The notes beneath the pieces are model-generated. The model made no database searches. It worked only from the letters and a program-made list of their open reading frames with translations, and was not told the origin of the DNA. DNA of 64,000 nucleotides, from contig NZ_JBHSBN010000031.1 in NCBI RefSeq assembly GCF_042650605.1, positions 12,611-76,610 of the forward strand, given 5' to 3'. A program made the position numbers and the translations under genes. Each line of letters starts with the position of its first letter. Position 1 is the stretch's first letter. This document shows, one piece after another, positions 8,016 to 18,575 of the stretch. Source of the stretch: Micromonospora_J zhanjiangensis (GTDB taxonomy: Bacteria; Actinomycetota; Actinomycetes; Mycobacteriales; Micromonosporaceae).

Positions 8016-8870
8016 TCAGCCCTTGACCGCGCCGGACATCAGACCGGCGACCATCCGCCGCTGCACCAGCACGAAAAAGATCATCACCGGTAGGGTCAGC
8101 AACGTCGACGCGGCCATCACCCCACCCCAGGCGGTGTCGTCCCGGCCGAAGAAGAAGGTCAGCGCGACCGGCGCCGTGTATCGGCTCTCGGTGCTGATGA
8201 AGGTGAGCGCGAAGATCAGTTCGTTCCACGCGGTGATGAAGGAGAAGATGCTGGTCGCGACAAGACCGGGAGCCACCAGCGGCATCAGGATCCGCCAGAA
8301 GATCTGCCACCGGTTCGCCCCGTCGATGGCGGCCGACTCCTCCAGGTCCTTCGGCACCGCGGCCACGAAACCGCGCAGCATCCAGATCGCGAACGGCAGC
8401 GAGAAGCCCAGATAGACCAGCACCAGGCTGGGCAGGGTGTTGTACAGCCCGGCCCGCTTGATGATCAGGAAGAGCGGGATCACCAACGCTTCCAGCGGGA
8501 TCATCTGCACCACCAGCAGCAGGATCAGGACGGTGGTCCGGAAGCGGAACCGGAAGCGGGCCACCGCGGTGGCCGCCAGCAGCGCGATCAGGCCGCTCAG
8601 CAGCACCGTGGCGGCGGCCACCAACGCACTGTTGACCAGGAACGACGCGAAGCTGACCCCGGGGATGATCTGCCCACCGAAGATGTCCCGGTAGTGCTCC
8701 AGGGTCGGCTTTGCCGGCAGCGGCCGGGGCGTGGTGGAGAAGATCTCCCGGTTCGGCTTCAGCGAGGTGGAGATCATCCAGAACACCGGGAAGGCCGCGA
8801 AGGCGGCCACCGCCAGGCCGGCGGCGTTCGCCGCGATCCGGCCCGCGCGGGGCCGCCGTCGGGTGGTCAC
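8016..8870 (-). CDS. Carbohydrate ABC transporter permease, MalG type
   Basis: 284 residues with six predicted membrane segments. The cytoplasmic EAA loop is present (EESAAIDGANRWQIFWRI...PLVAPG), which docks onto the shared ATPase. It forms the pore with the MalF-type partner. GTG 8870 overlaps the partner's stop as GTGA and is preceded by AGGAGGATCA. The frame runs further upstream but into the partner gene. It is the last gene of a three-gene sugar-uptake operon (binding protein, MalF, MalG). Confidence 0.94.
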   Translation of the reverse strand: MTTRRRPRAGRIAANAAGLAVAAFAAFPVFWMISTSLKPNREIFSTTPRPLPAKPTLEHYRDIFGGQIIPGVSFASFLVNSALVAAATVLLSGLIALLAATAVARFRFRFRTTVLILLLVVQMIPLEALVIPLFLIIKRAGLYNTLPSLVLVYLGFSLPFAIWMLRGFVAAVPKDLEESAAIDGANRWQIFWRILMPLVAPGLVATSIFSFITAWNELIFALTFISTESRYTAPVALTFFFGRDDTAWGGVMAASTLLTLPVMIFFVLVQRRMVAGLMSGAVKG

Positions 8871-9850
8871 TGATCCTCCTGACGCAACACCATCCGTACG
8901 TACACCGCCGTCACCACCAGCAGGAGCAGGGTCAGGATCACCGCGATGGCGGAGCCCAGGCCGTACTTCGGCGGCGGTGAGAACGCCTCGGCGTACGAGT
9001 AGATGGCCAACATGAACGTCGACCGGTCCTGGGTCCCGCCGGCCAGCACGAACTGCTGGGTGAAGACCTTGAAGTCCCAGATGGTGGAGAGCACCACCAG
9101 CACCCCGAAGACGGGACGCAGCAACGGGAAGGTCAGCGACCAGAACACCCGCCACGGGCCCGCCCCGTCGACCCGGGCCGCCTCGTACAGCTCGGCCGGG
9201 ACGCTCTTCAGGCCGGCCAGCACGCTCACCGCGATGAACGGGAACGAGTGCCACACGACGATCAGGGTGAGCACGGTGAAGAAGGTCAGCGGCGAGTTGA
9301 ACCAGCCGTAGCCGGTCCACTGCGCGCGCCCGAACAGCGTCTCCGACAGGCCGTCCGGCAGCTCGTTGAGCAGCCAGGTGACCAGGCCGCTGGTGTCATC
9401 GAACAGCCACTTCCAGACGATGGCGCCGGTCAGCGCCGGGGTCGCCCAGGCCAGCATGACGGCGCCGGAGACGAAGCCGGCCATCCGCCGACCGAGCCGG
9501 TTGAGCAGCAGCCCCACCAGCGTGCCGAAGACCATGGTGAGGACGACGTTGGCGACCGCGAACAACACGGTGTTGCGCAGCACGGTCCAGAAGAACGGGT
9601 CGCCCAGGATCTGGGTGTAGTTGTCCAGGCCGACCCAGGGCCACGGGCGGTCGCCGCGCAGTTCCCGAATGCCCAGCTTGGCGAAGGACATCACCACCAC
9701 CTGGCCGAGCGGCCAGAGCAGCAGCGCGCCGATCACCACCAGGGCGGGCAGGAGCAGCAGGTAGGGGACCCGGTCGCGCCGGCGCCGACGGACGGGGGTG
9801 ACCCGCCCGCCGGCGCCGGCGTCGTCCGGTGCCTTGATCAGTACGGTCAC
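8867..9850 (-). CDS. Carbohydrate ABC transporter permease, MalF type
   Basis: 327 residues with about six membrane helices after a basic N-terminus (RRRRRDR). The EAA loop YEAARVDGAGPWRVFWSL marks it as a binding-protein-dependent sugar permease of the MalF/UgpA type. It overlaps the substrate-binding protein gene and the MalG gene by four bases each, so translation is coupled through the operon. Substrate cannot be read from the permease. Confidence 0.94.
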   Translation of the reverse strand: MTVLIKAPDDAGAGGRVTPVRRRRRDRVPYLLLLPALVVIGALLLWPLGQVVVMSFAKLGIRELRGDRPWPWVGLDNYTQILGDPFFWTVLRNTVLFAVANVVLTMVFGTLVGLLLNRLGRRMAGFVSGAVMLAWATPALTGAIVWKWLFDDTSGLVTWLLNELPDGLSETLFGRAQWTGYGWFNSPLTFFTVLTLIVVWHSFPFIAVSVLAGLKSVPAELYEAARVDGAGPWRVFWSLTFPLLRPVFGVLVVLSTIWDFKVFTQQFVLAGGTQDRSTFMLAIYSYAEAFSPPPKYGLGSAIAVILTLLLLVVTAVYVRMVLRQEDQ

Positions 9851-11133
9851 TTGGCGTTGAGAATCTGTTCCATCTCGGTGGCCGCCTTGCCGACCGCCTC
9901 GTCCAGGTTGGTGCCCTTCATGATGGAGCTGTTCATGTTCTGGGTGACCGACTTACTGCGGCTGACCTCGGTCCACTTGGGGGTGATCGGGGTCAGCTTG
10001 GTGTCCTGCAGCACGGTGGCGAAGGTGCCCATCAGCTTGTCGCCGGCGTACGCGTCGGTCGAGGTCAGGTCCTTGTAAACCGGGAAGAACTTCAGGCTGG
10101 TGGCGTACGCCTTGTCGTTCTTCTTGCTGTTCAGGATGGTCAGGTAGTCCCAGGCCAGGTCCTGCTTCTTGCTGTCCTTCCAGATGCCCAGGTCGGAGCC
10201 GCCGGCGAAGGCGGGTGCCGGCTTGCCGTCCGGGCCGGGGATCGGGAAGGTGCCCCAGACCTTGGCGATGTCCGGGTTGTCCTTCAGCATGGCGGTCTGC
10301 GACCAGCTACCGGCGACGGCCATCGCGGCCTGGCCGGAGGCGAACTGCTTCTGCGCGTCGAGCTCGTTCCACCCGGCGGCGGCCGGCGGCGCGATCTTGT
10401 ACGTGGTGACCAGGTCGGTCCAGAACTTGACCGCCTTCTTGGCCTCCGGGGTGTTGTACCCGGACTTCCAGGTGTCGCCGTTCTTGGTGGCGATCTCCGC
10501 GCCGGCGGACCAGAGGAAGGAGTAGAACGGCAGCTCCGAGTTGCCGGGCAGGGCGAAGCCGTACTTGCCGGGGTTCTTCTGCTGGACGGCCTTGGCGACC
10601 GTCACCAGTTCGTCCCAGCTCTTCGGCGGCTGCACCCCGGCCGCGGCGAACCAGTCGGTGCGGTAGTAGACCGCGCGGACACCGGCGTACCACGGCACGC
10701 CGTACTGCTTGCCGTCGAGCTGGGCGTTCTTCAGCAGGTCGGGCAGGATGTCCTTGCCCTCGGCCCAGCCGTTCACCCGGTCGGTCAGGTCGGCCAGGGC
10801 GTCCTGCTCGGCCCAGCCCTGGGTCTCGGTGTTGCCCAGCTCGGTCACGTCCGGTCCGTCGCCGCCGGCCAGCGCCGTCTGGAACTTCTTCGGCGCCTCC
10901 AGCCACGGGATGTACTGGACGTCCACGGTCGTGTCGGGGTGTTTCTGCTTGAACTCGGCCGCGACCCCGTTGAGGAAGGCCGTCTGCGCCTCACTGCCGG
11001 CGCCCATCATCCAGACCGTCAGCTTGCTGGTGTCGGCGGCCTCGTCGTCTCCCGAACCGCCGCAACCGGCGAGCAGCATCGCGGCCGAGGCCGCCACGGC
11101 AACCACCGGACCAAGCCCTCTCCACCTTCGCAC
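9847..11133 (-). CDS. Sugar ABC transporter substrate-binding lipoprotein
   Basis: 428 residues. A lipoprotein signal (VVAVAASAAMLLAGC, lipidated Cys24) is followed by a family-1 solute-binding protein that starts LTVWMMGAGSEAQTAFLNG. It captures an oligosaccharide outside the membrane and delivers it to the two permeases. GTG 11133 has GGAGGAG 4 bases upstream and puts the lipobox in the right place; the frame opens earlier at 11169. No ATPase gene is present nearby, so a multi-use ATPase such as MsiK is probably used. The sugar is unknown. Confidence 0.93.
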   Translation of the reverse strand: MRRWRGLGPVVAVAASAAMLLAGCGGSGDDEAADTSKLTVWMMGAGSEAQTAFLNGVAAEFKQKHPDTTVDVQYIPWLEAPKKFQTALAGGDGPDVTELGNTETQGWAEQDALADLTDRVNGWAEGKDILPDLLKNAQLDGKQYGVPWYAGVRAVYYRTDWFAAAGVQPPKSWDELVTVAKAVQQKNPGKYGFALPGNSELPFYSFLWSAGAEIATKNGDTWKSGYNTPEAKKAVKFWTDLVTTYKIAPPAAAGWNELDAQKQFASGQAAMAVAGSWSQTAMLKDNPDIAKVWGTFPIPGPDGKPAPAFAGGSDLGIWKDSKKQDLAWDYLTILNSKKNDKAYATSLKFFPVYKDLTSTDAYAGDKLMGTFATVLQDTKLTPITPKWTEVSRSKSVTQNMNSSIMKGTNLDEAVGKAATEMEQILNAK

Positions 11134-11185
11134 GACACTCCTCCAAGCGTTCTCAGCACCACGTGGCACTTACCTTCTGCAGCGC

Positions 11186-11215
11186 ACCCTAGTAGGAAAA
11201 AAACCTTTACGCCAA
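11186..11215 (-). promoter_or_regulatory. Candidate promoter of the sugar ABC operon
   Basis: On the minus strand, TTGGCG (11215-11210) and TAGGGT (11191-11186) are separated by 18 bases, a plausible housekeeping sigma promoter. A run of seven T lies in the spacer. It is 53 bases upstream of the binding-protein start. This is pattern-based only. Confidence 0.4.
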
Positions 11216-11278
11216 GGGAGCTGACCAGCAAGGCCCAGCCGCCCGAGCAGCCTAGGACCGGTTCGTGCGCGAACGTAA

Positions 11279-11310
11279 GGGGGCGCCGGACCCGAAGGTC
11301 CGGCGCCCCC
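11279..11310 (-). terminator. Strong hairpin terminator downstream of the YeaQ-like gene
   Basis: A perfect 14-bp stem (11279-11292 with 11297-11310). On the minus strand the loop is TTCG, a stable tetraloop. It begins about 22 bases after the stop of the YeaQ-like gene. It separates that gene from the ABC operon running in the same direction. Confidence 0.85.
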
Positions 11311-11332
11311 TTTGCTACCGGGAGTTTCCGGC

Positions 11333-11614
11333 TCAGTACCGGCTGACGCCGCGGCGACCGGAGACACCCGCGACCAGGGCGACGCCGATGGCGGCGAGCA
11401 CGACCTGGATCAGCAACTCGGTCCAGTCGACGCCGGCGGTCTCGGTGGCGATGCCGGCGGCGCGGGCGATGACCGTGCCGAGCAGCGCGGCGCCGACACC
11501 GATCAGCATGGTGAGCCAGATCGGGATGTTCTGCTTGCCCGGGACGACCAGTCGACCCAGGGCGCCGATGATCAAACCCACGATGAGCGCGGTGATGATT
11601 CCCATGACGGTCAC
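11333..11614 (-). CDS. GlsB/YeaQ/YmgE family stress-response membrane protein
   Basis: 93 residues with three hydrophobic segments. The hallmark of the transglycosylase-associated protein family is visible (GIITALIVGLIIGALGRLVV followed by a PGK turn). The family is small, inner-membrane and stress-induced in other bacteria; the molecular role is unknown. GTG 11614 is chosen because GGAGGAGG lies 6 bases upstream; ATG 11605 is an in-frame alternative. It is followed by a strong terminator, so it is probably monocistronic. Confidence 0.92.
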   Translation of the reverse strand: MTVMGIITALIVGLIIGALGRLVVPGKQNIPIWLTMLIGVGAALLGTVIARAAGIATETAGVDWTELLIQVVLAAIGVALVAGVSGRRGVSRY

Positions 11615-11702
11615 GGCCGTCCTCCTCCGGGGTGTCGTTGGCAACTGTTGTTGTTGCTGTGCTGCACCCGTAGTTCCCGGCGGCTCGAAAATCCAAACCG
11701 GA

Positions 11703-12211
11703 TCAGTTGCCCAGGGACTCCGCCAGGTCGCGTATCGCCCGATCCATCGTGCCGAACGCCAGAGGGGGATGTTTCCGCAGGTCGAACCAGGCCAGCTCGG
11801 ACGATTCGGCGGGGTTGAGACGGACCTGACCGGCCAGTGTGGCCAGAAAGAAAAATTCCAGCACCGGCAGGGTCTCGCCCTGGAACTCGTAGCTGCCGAC
11901 GTACGTACCGATCAGGTCACCGAGGATGATCTCGGTGCCCAGCTCCTCCCGGCCCTCACGGACGGCGGCCTCGGTCGGATGCTCCCAGCCGTCGCAGAAC
12001 CCACCCGGCGTCTCCCACCGGCCGGCCCGCGGCTGCGCCGCCCGCTTCAGCGCCAGGAACCGCGAGCCGTCCAGCACGACCAGGTTCACCGTCGGTCGGG
12101 CGTTGACGAACAGCTGGTAACCACACCCGGCGCAGACGGTGGGCGGGGCGCCGGGCAGCGGCTCGGCACAGCGCGGGCAGAACGAGGCCGACGGCCCGTA
12201 CGCCCGCACCG

Positions 12212-12215
<4 letters not shown>
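11703..12215 (-). CDS. Nudix hydrolase with N-terminal zinc ribbon
   Basis: 170 residues. A zinc ribbon is formed by Cys13, Cys16, Cys28 and Cys31 (CPRC...CAGC). The Nudix box follows around residues 70-93, with GGFCDGWE at its start and REGREELGT at its end, giving the GX5EX7REXXEE metal-binding pattern. It hydrolyses a nucleoside diphosphate linked to another group; the layout resembles NudC-like or ADP-ribose-type enzymes but the substrate is not fixed by sequence. The GTG start overlaps the lepA stop as GTGA, so the two are cotranslated. Confidence 0.92.
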
Positions 12216-14095
<1,880 letters not shown>

Positions 14096-14322
14096 AGCGG
14101 TCCGTTCTGATCGGCTTGGGTGACTGGTCGGCACGGTGGACGGGTCGGCACGGCGGTGACCGGTCGCTGTCGCCGGTGGTGGGCGACCGACGGGCCGGCT
14201 CCTATGATCCCACGCCGCCCCGGCACCGGTCGGATCACTCCTCCAGCGGCTCCGCCGCCCTCCCCGGGCGGCGGCCGGCGAACAGCGGATCACTCCTCCG
14301 GTGCGACTCCCCGACCAGCGGC

Positions 14323-14862
14323 TCACTCCTCCGGCGGCTCGACGAACAGGGCGGCCAGCCGCGGCAGGCGACGGCGCGCCTCCTCCTCGTCGTCGAAGTC
14401 CCAGAAATCGCCGGTGTCCGGGGTCCGGCGCGGCTCCGGGTCCGCCGGCAGCTCGGTCGCGGTCGCCGTACGGTGCGCCTGGGCGGCGATCTCCAGCACC
14501 GCCTCGGAACCGAACTCCTCACCGGTCGCCGCGGCCTGCCGGATCCGCGGCAGGTCGGCGAGGCTGTCCGGCTCTGCCACCGCGCGGGCGAAGACCTGCC
14601 GACCCTGGGCGATCAGCCAGCCCCGGAAGTGGTCGAAGCCGTCCTCGGAACAGCCACCGTTGATCAGGTAGGCGGCACCCCAGAGATCCTCCCGGTGCGA
14701 GGCGGTCAGCACTCGGGTCAGGTGCCGGTTCCAGCCCACGATGTCGGCCACGTCCCGCTCCGCCAGCGCCGCCGCGGCCCGGACCGCGACCGCGTCGGCG
14801 TCGTCCCCCTCCGGGCCGGTCCGCGCGTCGTCGATCAGTGCCCAGAACTCCTCGGTACGCAT
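14323..14862 (-). CDS. DUF4240 domain protein
   Basis: 179 residues. The N-terminus MRTEEFWALIDDAR and the later WGAAYLINGGCSEDGFDHFRGWLIAQGR segment are characteristic of DUF4240, a WGR-associated family of unknown function. The tail is acidic (DFDDEEEARRR). It is probably cytoplasmic. The end of the gene, GGAGGAGTGA, recurs twice in the 100 bases downstream, which suggests local duplication. It is codirectional with lepA but 227 bases separate them. Confidence 0.88.
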   Translation of the reverse strand: MRTEEFWALIDDARTGPEGDDADAVAVRAAAALAERDVADIVGWNRHLTRVLTASHREDLWGAAYLINGGCSEDGFDHFRGWLIAQGRQVFARAVAEPDSLADLPRIRQAAATGEEFGSEAVLEIAAQAHRTATATELPADPEPRRTPDTGDFWDFDDEEEARRRLPRLAALFVEPPEE

Positions 14863-14954
14863 GACACGGCAGTCTGCCACCCGGGACCGACCACCCCACC
14901 GCACACACCGACACCGCCCGCCGCCGAACCGGGGCCGCCCGGCAGGATGGGCGC

Positions 14955-15938
14955 ATGGCCGTAGCACCGGTGCCGCCCGTGGCGTACGACGCGACCGCCG
15001 TCCGACCCGATTGGGGTGACCTGCCCGAGCCGTTGCGGACCGCGATCGACCAGCGGCTCGGCGCCCCGGTCCGGGCGGCCGGGTCGGCGGGCGGCGGGTT
15101 CACCCGGGGCTTCGCCTCGCTGCTGGAGACCTCGACCGGCGACCGGGTGTTCGTCAAGACCGCGTCGCTGCGCACCCAGCCGCACCTGTGCGACTGGTAC
15201 GCCCGCGAGGCCGCCGTGCTGGCCGCCCTGCCGTCCGGGCTGCCCGCCACCCGGGCCCGCTGGACGATGACCGCGGCCGGCCACTTCGTCAGCTGCCTGG
15301 ACGCCGTCCCGGGGCGGATGCCGGCGCTGCCGTGGCGCCCGGCCGAACTCGACGCCACCCTCACCGCGTACGCGAAGATCTGCGCGGCCCTGGCCGAACC
15401 CCCCGCCGAACTGGTCGGTCTGGGCCTGCCCCGGCTCGCGGACCTGGCCCGGGACGATCTTTCCTGCTGGCGCGAGGTCGCCGCCGGCAGCGAACCGATG
15501 CCCGCGGTCCCGGCCGGGATCCCGGCCCGACTGGCCGACCTGGTCCGGCTGGAGTCACTGCTGCCCGGGTACGCCGAGTCCGCCGGTTTGATCCACTGCG
15601 ACCTGCGGCTGGACAACGTGCTGATCGATCCGGACGGCGCGGCGTGGATCTGCGACTGGAACTGGCTCTGCCACGGGCCGGCCTGGTTCGACCTGGCCGG
15701 CCTGCTGCTCATCGGGTACCCGGCCGGGCTGGACGTGGACGGCCGGTTCGCCGCCCACCCGGGCGCCCGGGGCGCTCCCCCGGACGCCCTGGACGCCGCC
15801 CTGGCGGCCCTGTCCGGGTACCTGTTGACCTCGGCCGAGGCGGGCCCCAGCGGCGCCTCCCCGGCTATCCGCGGCCACCAGCGGTGGACCGGGGAGCTGG
15901 CCCTGGCCTGGCTGTCCGAACGCCAGGGCTGGGGCTGA
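14955..15938 (+). CDS. Phosphotransferase of the aminoglycoside phosphotransferase (APH) fold
   Basis: 327 residues. The kinase-like catalytic loop LIHCDLRLDNVLID near residue 212 (His-x-Asp-x5-Asn) and the metal-binding ICDWNW near 230 are present, as is a nucleotide-binding N-lobe with VFVKTASL. It transfers phosphate from ATP to a small molecule. Closely similar proteins are often called aminoglycoside phosphotransferase, but resistance cannot be concluded; choline or other small-molecule kinase roles are equally possible. It stands alone, divergent from the DUF4240 gene. Confidence 0.88.
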   Translation: MAVAPVPPVAYDATAVRPDWGDLPEPLRTAIDQRLGAPVRAAGSAGGGFTRGFASLLETSTGDRVFVKTASLRTQPHLCDWYAREAAVLAALPSGLPATRARWTMTAAGHFVSCLDAVPGRMPALPWRPAELDATLTAYAKICAALAEPPAELVGLGLPRLADLARDDLSCWREVAAGSEPMPAVPAGIPARLADLVRLESLLPGYAESAGLIHCDLRLDNVLIDPDGAAWICDWNWLCHGPAWFDLAGLLLIGYPAGLDVDGRFAAHPGARGAPPDALDAALAALSGYLLTSAEAGPSGASPAIRGHQRWTGELALAWLSERQGWG

Positions 15939-16048
15939 GTTTTGGCCCACCTGCGCCGGCCTGGTAACCTGACTTTTCGCGTGTGGCGACGTGACGTCGT
16001 CGCCTGCGTCAAGCAGACCCAACCGAGCTATCAAGACGAGGCTGTCGC

Positions 16049-16315
16049 GTGGCGAACATCAAGTCCCAGATCAAGCGCAACCGGCAGAACGAGAAGCGCC
16101 GGCTGCGTAACAAGTCGGTCAAGTCGTCGCTGAAGACCGCCGTCCGCAAGTTCCACGAGGCCAGCGAGGCCGGTGACCTCGACAAGGCCACCGAGCTCAT
16201 GCGGGACGCCTCGCGCAAGCTGGACAAGGCAGTCAGCAAGGGCGTGATCCACTCGAACCAGGCGGCGAACCGCAAGTCGGCCATCGCTAAGCGCCTGGGC
16301 TCGCTCTCCGCCTGA
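16049..16315 (+). CDS. rpsT: 30S ribosomal protein S20
   Basis: 88 residues, MANIKSQIKRNRQNEKRR onwards, highly basic and with the helical S20 pattern ending in NRKSAIAKRLGSLSA. It binds 16S rRNA early in 30S assembly. GTG start at 16049 with GACGAGG about 8-9 bases upstream. A hairpin (GGCGACG...CGTCGCC, about 15985-16004) lies in the leader, but no recognised riboswitch is seen. It is followed immediately by a strong terminator, so it is a single-gene unit. Confidence 0.98.
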   Translation: MANIKSQIKRNRQNEKRRLRNKSVKSSLKTAVRKFHEASEAGDLDKATELMRDASRKLDKAVSKGVIHSNQAANRKSAIAKRLGSLSA

Positions 16316-16336
16316 CGAGTTCGACCCAGACCTGAG

Positions 16337-16374
16337 CAGTAACCCCCGGGACCGGCTGGTCCCGGGGGTTACTG
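16337..16374. terminator. Terminator after rpsT
   Basis: A perfect 17-bp stem: 16337-16353 pairs with 16358-16374 around a GGCT loop. It starts 21 bases after the rpsT stop. The symmetric stem could also stop transcription arriving from the right. Confidence 0.9.
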
Positions 16375-16490
16375 CCGTATGCGTCCTGACCTCCTGCCCG
16401 CCAGCCGGGGCTCCATTCCCGTGCTGGCCGGGTCCCCGTTCGCGTGCCCGGGCCGCCGGTCGGGCGCGGCGCGGCACGGGTGCCGAGCGG

Positions 16491-17195
16491 CTACTCGTAC
16501 CGGCGGCGGGCCGTCTGCCGGGCGCGTTGCCGGGACGAGTCGGTCGGGTCCAGCCCGGCGGGCCACCGCGCGGTCGGCTGCGGTCCCGGCGACTCGACCT
16601 GATGGGTGTTCGTGGGCTTGGCCACCACCGCCGGCAGCGCCGGCCGCTCGGCCGTGGTCTCCTCGTGGACCGGACCGGCCGTGGCCGGCACCGCGGTCAG
16701 CGCGCGAAGGGCACCGGTCGGACCGGGTCGGGCGACGGGTCCGGACGCCCCGACGACCGACAGGTCTCCGGTCGCCCGCCCGGCTGAATCGATCATGGCT
16801 GGCCGGGGCGCCGGGCCGGGCCGGCGCGGCACCGCGGCACGACCGACGAACGGCGCCATCTCCCGGCGGAACGCCTCCCGCTCCCGCTGCGGCACCCGGG
16901 CCGCCGCGCGGGCCACCGCGGCCGCCACCTCGTCGTTCAACTTGACCATCAACGCGACCGAGGCGGGCAGCACCAACACCGCCCACCAGCTGACCAGCTC
17001 GGCCAGGGTGAGCAGCAGCGCGAGAATGACCGAGCCCTCGAAGAAGACGAAGCAGAGCAAACCGCCGGGATCGACGTGGCGCAGCCCCAGGACCCGCGAG
17101 TACAACGGGCGCAGCCGCTCCTCCTGCCGGGACCGGGCCTCGCCGTGCGGTCGTGGCGGCCGGCCCGGGCGCGCCCGTCGTCCGTGCCGGCTCAT
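16491..17195 (-). CDS. Hypothetical membrane protein, two transmembrane segments
   Basis: 234 residues. Basic N-terminus (MSRHGRRARPGRPPRPHGE), then a conserved-looking RPLYSRVLGLRHVDPGGLLCF segment followed by two hydrophobic stretches (FVFFEGSVILALLLTLAEL and WWAVLVLPASVALMVKL). The C-terminal half is Pro/Ala-rich, probably disordered and cytoplasmic. No known enzyme motif. ATG 17195 is chosen at the start of this composition; the frame is open upstream. It sits between holA and rpsT, a place where actinobacteria often have a short hypothetical gene. Confidence 0.75.
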   Translation of the reverse strand: MSRHGRRARPGRPPRPHGEARSRQEERLRPLYSRVLGLRHVDPGGLLCFVFFEGSVILALLLTLAELVSWWAVLVLPASVALMVKLNDEVAAAVARAAARVPQREREAFRREMAPFVGRAAVPRRPGPAPRPAMIDSAGRATGDLSVVGASGPVARPGPTGALRALTAVPATAGPVHEETTAERPALPAVVAKPTNTHQVESPGPQPTARWPAGLDPTDSSRQRARQTARRRYE

Positions 17196-17298
17196 GCCGT
17201 CGCTCCGCCGCGATCCGGCACTCCGCCCGCAGCCGGAGTGCGGTCCGGGCGCCCGGCGGACCGCCCGGCGTCCGGGTCGAGGCTGACCCTCGACGCGG

Positions 17299-18285
17299 TC
17301 ATGCCGCCCCGTTCCTGGCCCGGTCGCCCCGCCGGGCCGCGGCGACGGCGAACACCGCGCGCTCCAGGGCGTAGCCGCGGTCGTCCGCGCCGCCCTTGAC
17401 CGCGGCGTTGCAGTCGGCCGCCGCCCGCATCGCGTCGGCCAGTCCCTCCGGGGTCCAGCCGCGGCTCTGTCGCTGTGCCCGCTCAATCTTCCAGGCCGGC
17501 ATGCCGAGGCTGCTGGCCAGCTGATAGGCGCTGCCCCGCCCGGCCGAGGCCACCCGGGCCACCGTGCGCACCCCGTCGGCCAACGCGTCGGCGATCGGCA
17601 CGGGGTCGACCCCGACGTGCAGTGCCCAGCGCAACGCCTCCAACGCCCCGGGCACGTCACCGACGATCGCGGCGTCCGCCACGGTGAAGCCGCTCACCTC
17701 GGCGCGGCCGCGGTAGTAGCGGGCCACCGTGTCCACTCCGATGCGCCCGTCCGTGTCGGCCACCAACTGCGAGCAGGCGGAGGCGAGTTCCCGCAGGTCG
17801 TTGCCGACCGCGGCGAGCAGTGCCTCGGCCGCGTCGTCCGGGCAGCGGGTGCCGAGCCGGCGGAACTCGTCCCGGACGAAGGCCACCCGCTCGCGGTTGC
17901 CCTTGAGCCGGACCGCCGGCACGACGGTGGCGCCGGCCTTCTTGAGCCCCTCGGCGAACGCCTTCCCCTTGGCCGCCCCGGCGTGCGCCACCACCAGGTG
18001 GACCTCCGGGTCGGGGTTCTTCGCGTACACCAGCAGCGCGGTGACCAGGTCCTTGCGGGCGTCCTGCCCGGAACGCAGCACCAACACCCGCCGACCGCCG
18101 AACAGGGACGGGCTCAGCATCTCGGCCACCTCGCCGGCGTTGACCGTGCCGGCCTCGTACTCGCGTACGTCGGCGCCGGGGTCGGCCTGCCGGGCGGCCG
18201 CGACCGCGTCGGACACCGCCCGGGCGGCCAGCAACTCCTCGTCGCCGAGGACCAGCAGTACGGGCGGAAGCTTGGGCGCGGTCAC
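17299..18285 (-). CDS. holA: DNA polymerase III subunit delta
   Basis: 328 residues matching HolA, the clamp-loader subunit that opens the beta sliding clamp. The N-terminal AAA-like fold starts PPVLLVLGDEELLAARAV; no Walker lysine is expected in delta. The middle and C-terminal regions contain ELASACSQLVADTDGRIG and a collar-domain tail, and the length fits the family. GTG 18285 precedes TAPKLPPVLL; the frame extends to 18375 without conservation. In related genomes holA usually lies close to comEC; here ~3 kb separates them. Confidence 0.95.
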   Translation of the reverse strand: MTAPKLPPVLLVLGDEELLAARAVSDAVAAARQADPGADVREYEAGTVNAGEVAEMLSPSLFGGRRVLVLRSGQDARKDLVTALLVYAKNPDPEVHLVVAHAGAAKGKAFAEGLKKAGATVVPAVRLKGNRERVAFVRDEFRRLGTRCPDDAAEALLAAVGNDLRELASACSQLVADTDGRIGVDTVARYYRGRAEVSGFTVADAAIVGDVPGALEALRWALHVGVDPVPIADALADGVRTVARVASAGRGSAYQLASSLGMPAWKIERAQRQSRGWTPEGLADAMRAAADCNAAVKGGADDRGYALERAVFAVAAARRGDRARNGAA

Positions 18286-18377
18286 GCCCGCAATATTCGC
18301 ATGTGACCGCCGTACGTCCACCCTGGTCAGAGCATCCCGCACGGCCGACCCCGCAGTTGGCGCTAATCTAGACATAT

Positions 18378-18395
18378 ACCTTGATAACCTTGATA
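18378..18395. repeat. Tandem 9-bp repeat ACCTTGATA in an AT-rich patch
   Basis: ACCTTGATA occurs twice head to tail (18378-18386 and 18387-18395) within an AT-rich patch (about 18365-18396) that stands out from the GC-rich background. It lies just upstream of holA on the minus side and of the Trp-rich frame on the plus side. It looks like a regulator-binding region, possibly for the nearby GntR protein; that link is speculative. Confidence 0.55.
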
Positions 18396-18575
18396 TGCGG
18401 CACTTCGGTCAGGTGACTGAGCGTGCCGGCCATTCCCTCCGCCTCCGGTCCGACCAGGTCGTCGCCCGGCTCGGCGCGCCTCGTTGCACCACGGCGCCCC
18501 GTCCGCCGCGCCGGCTGCCGGCCGGGCGGGGCCCTCCGCCCAGCCGGCTCCCCGAGAGTCAGCCGGGTCGACTGG

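Noticed and set aside
14955..15938. Calling the phosphotransferase an antibiotic-resistance gene
   Set aside because: The APH fold is shared by many small-molecule kinases and no resistance context is present.
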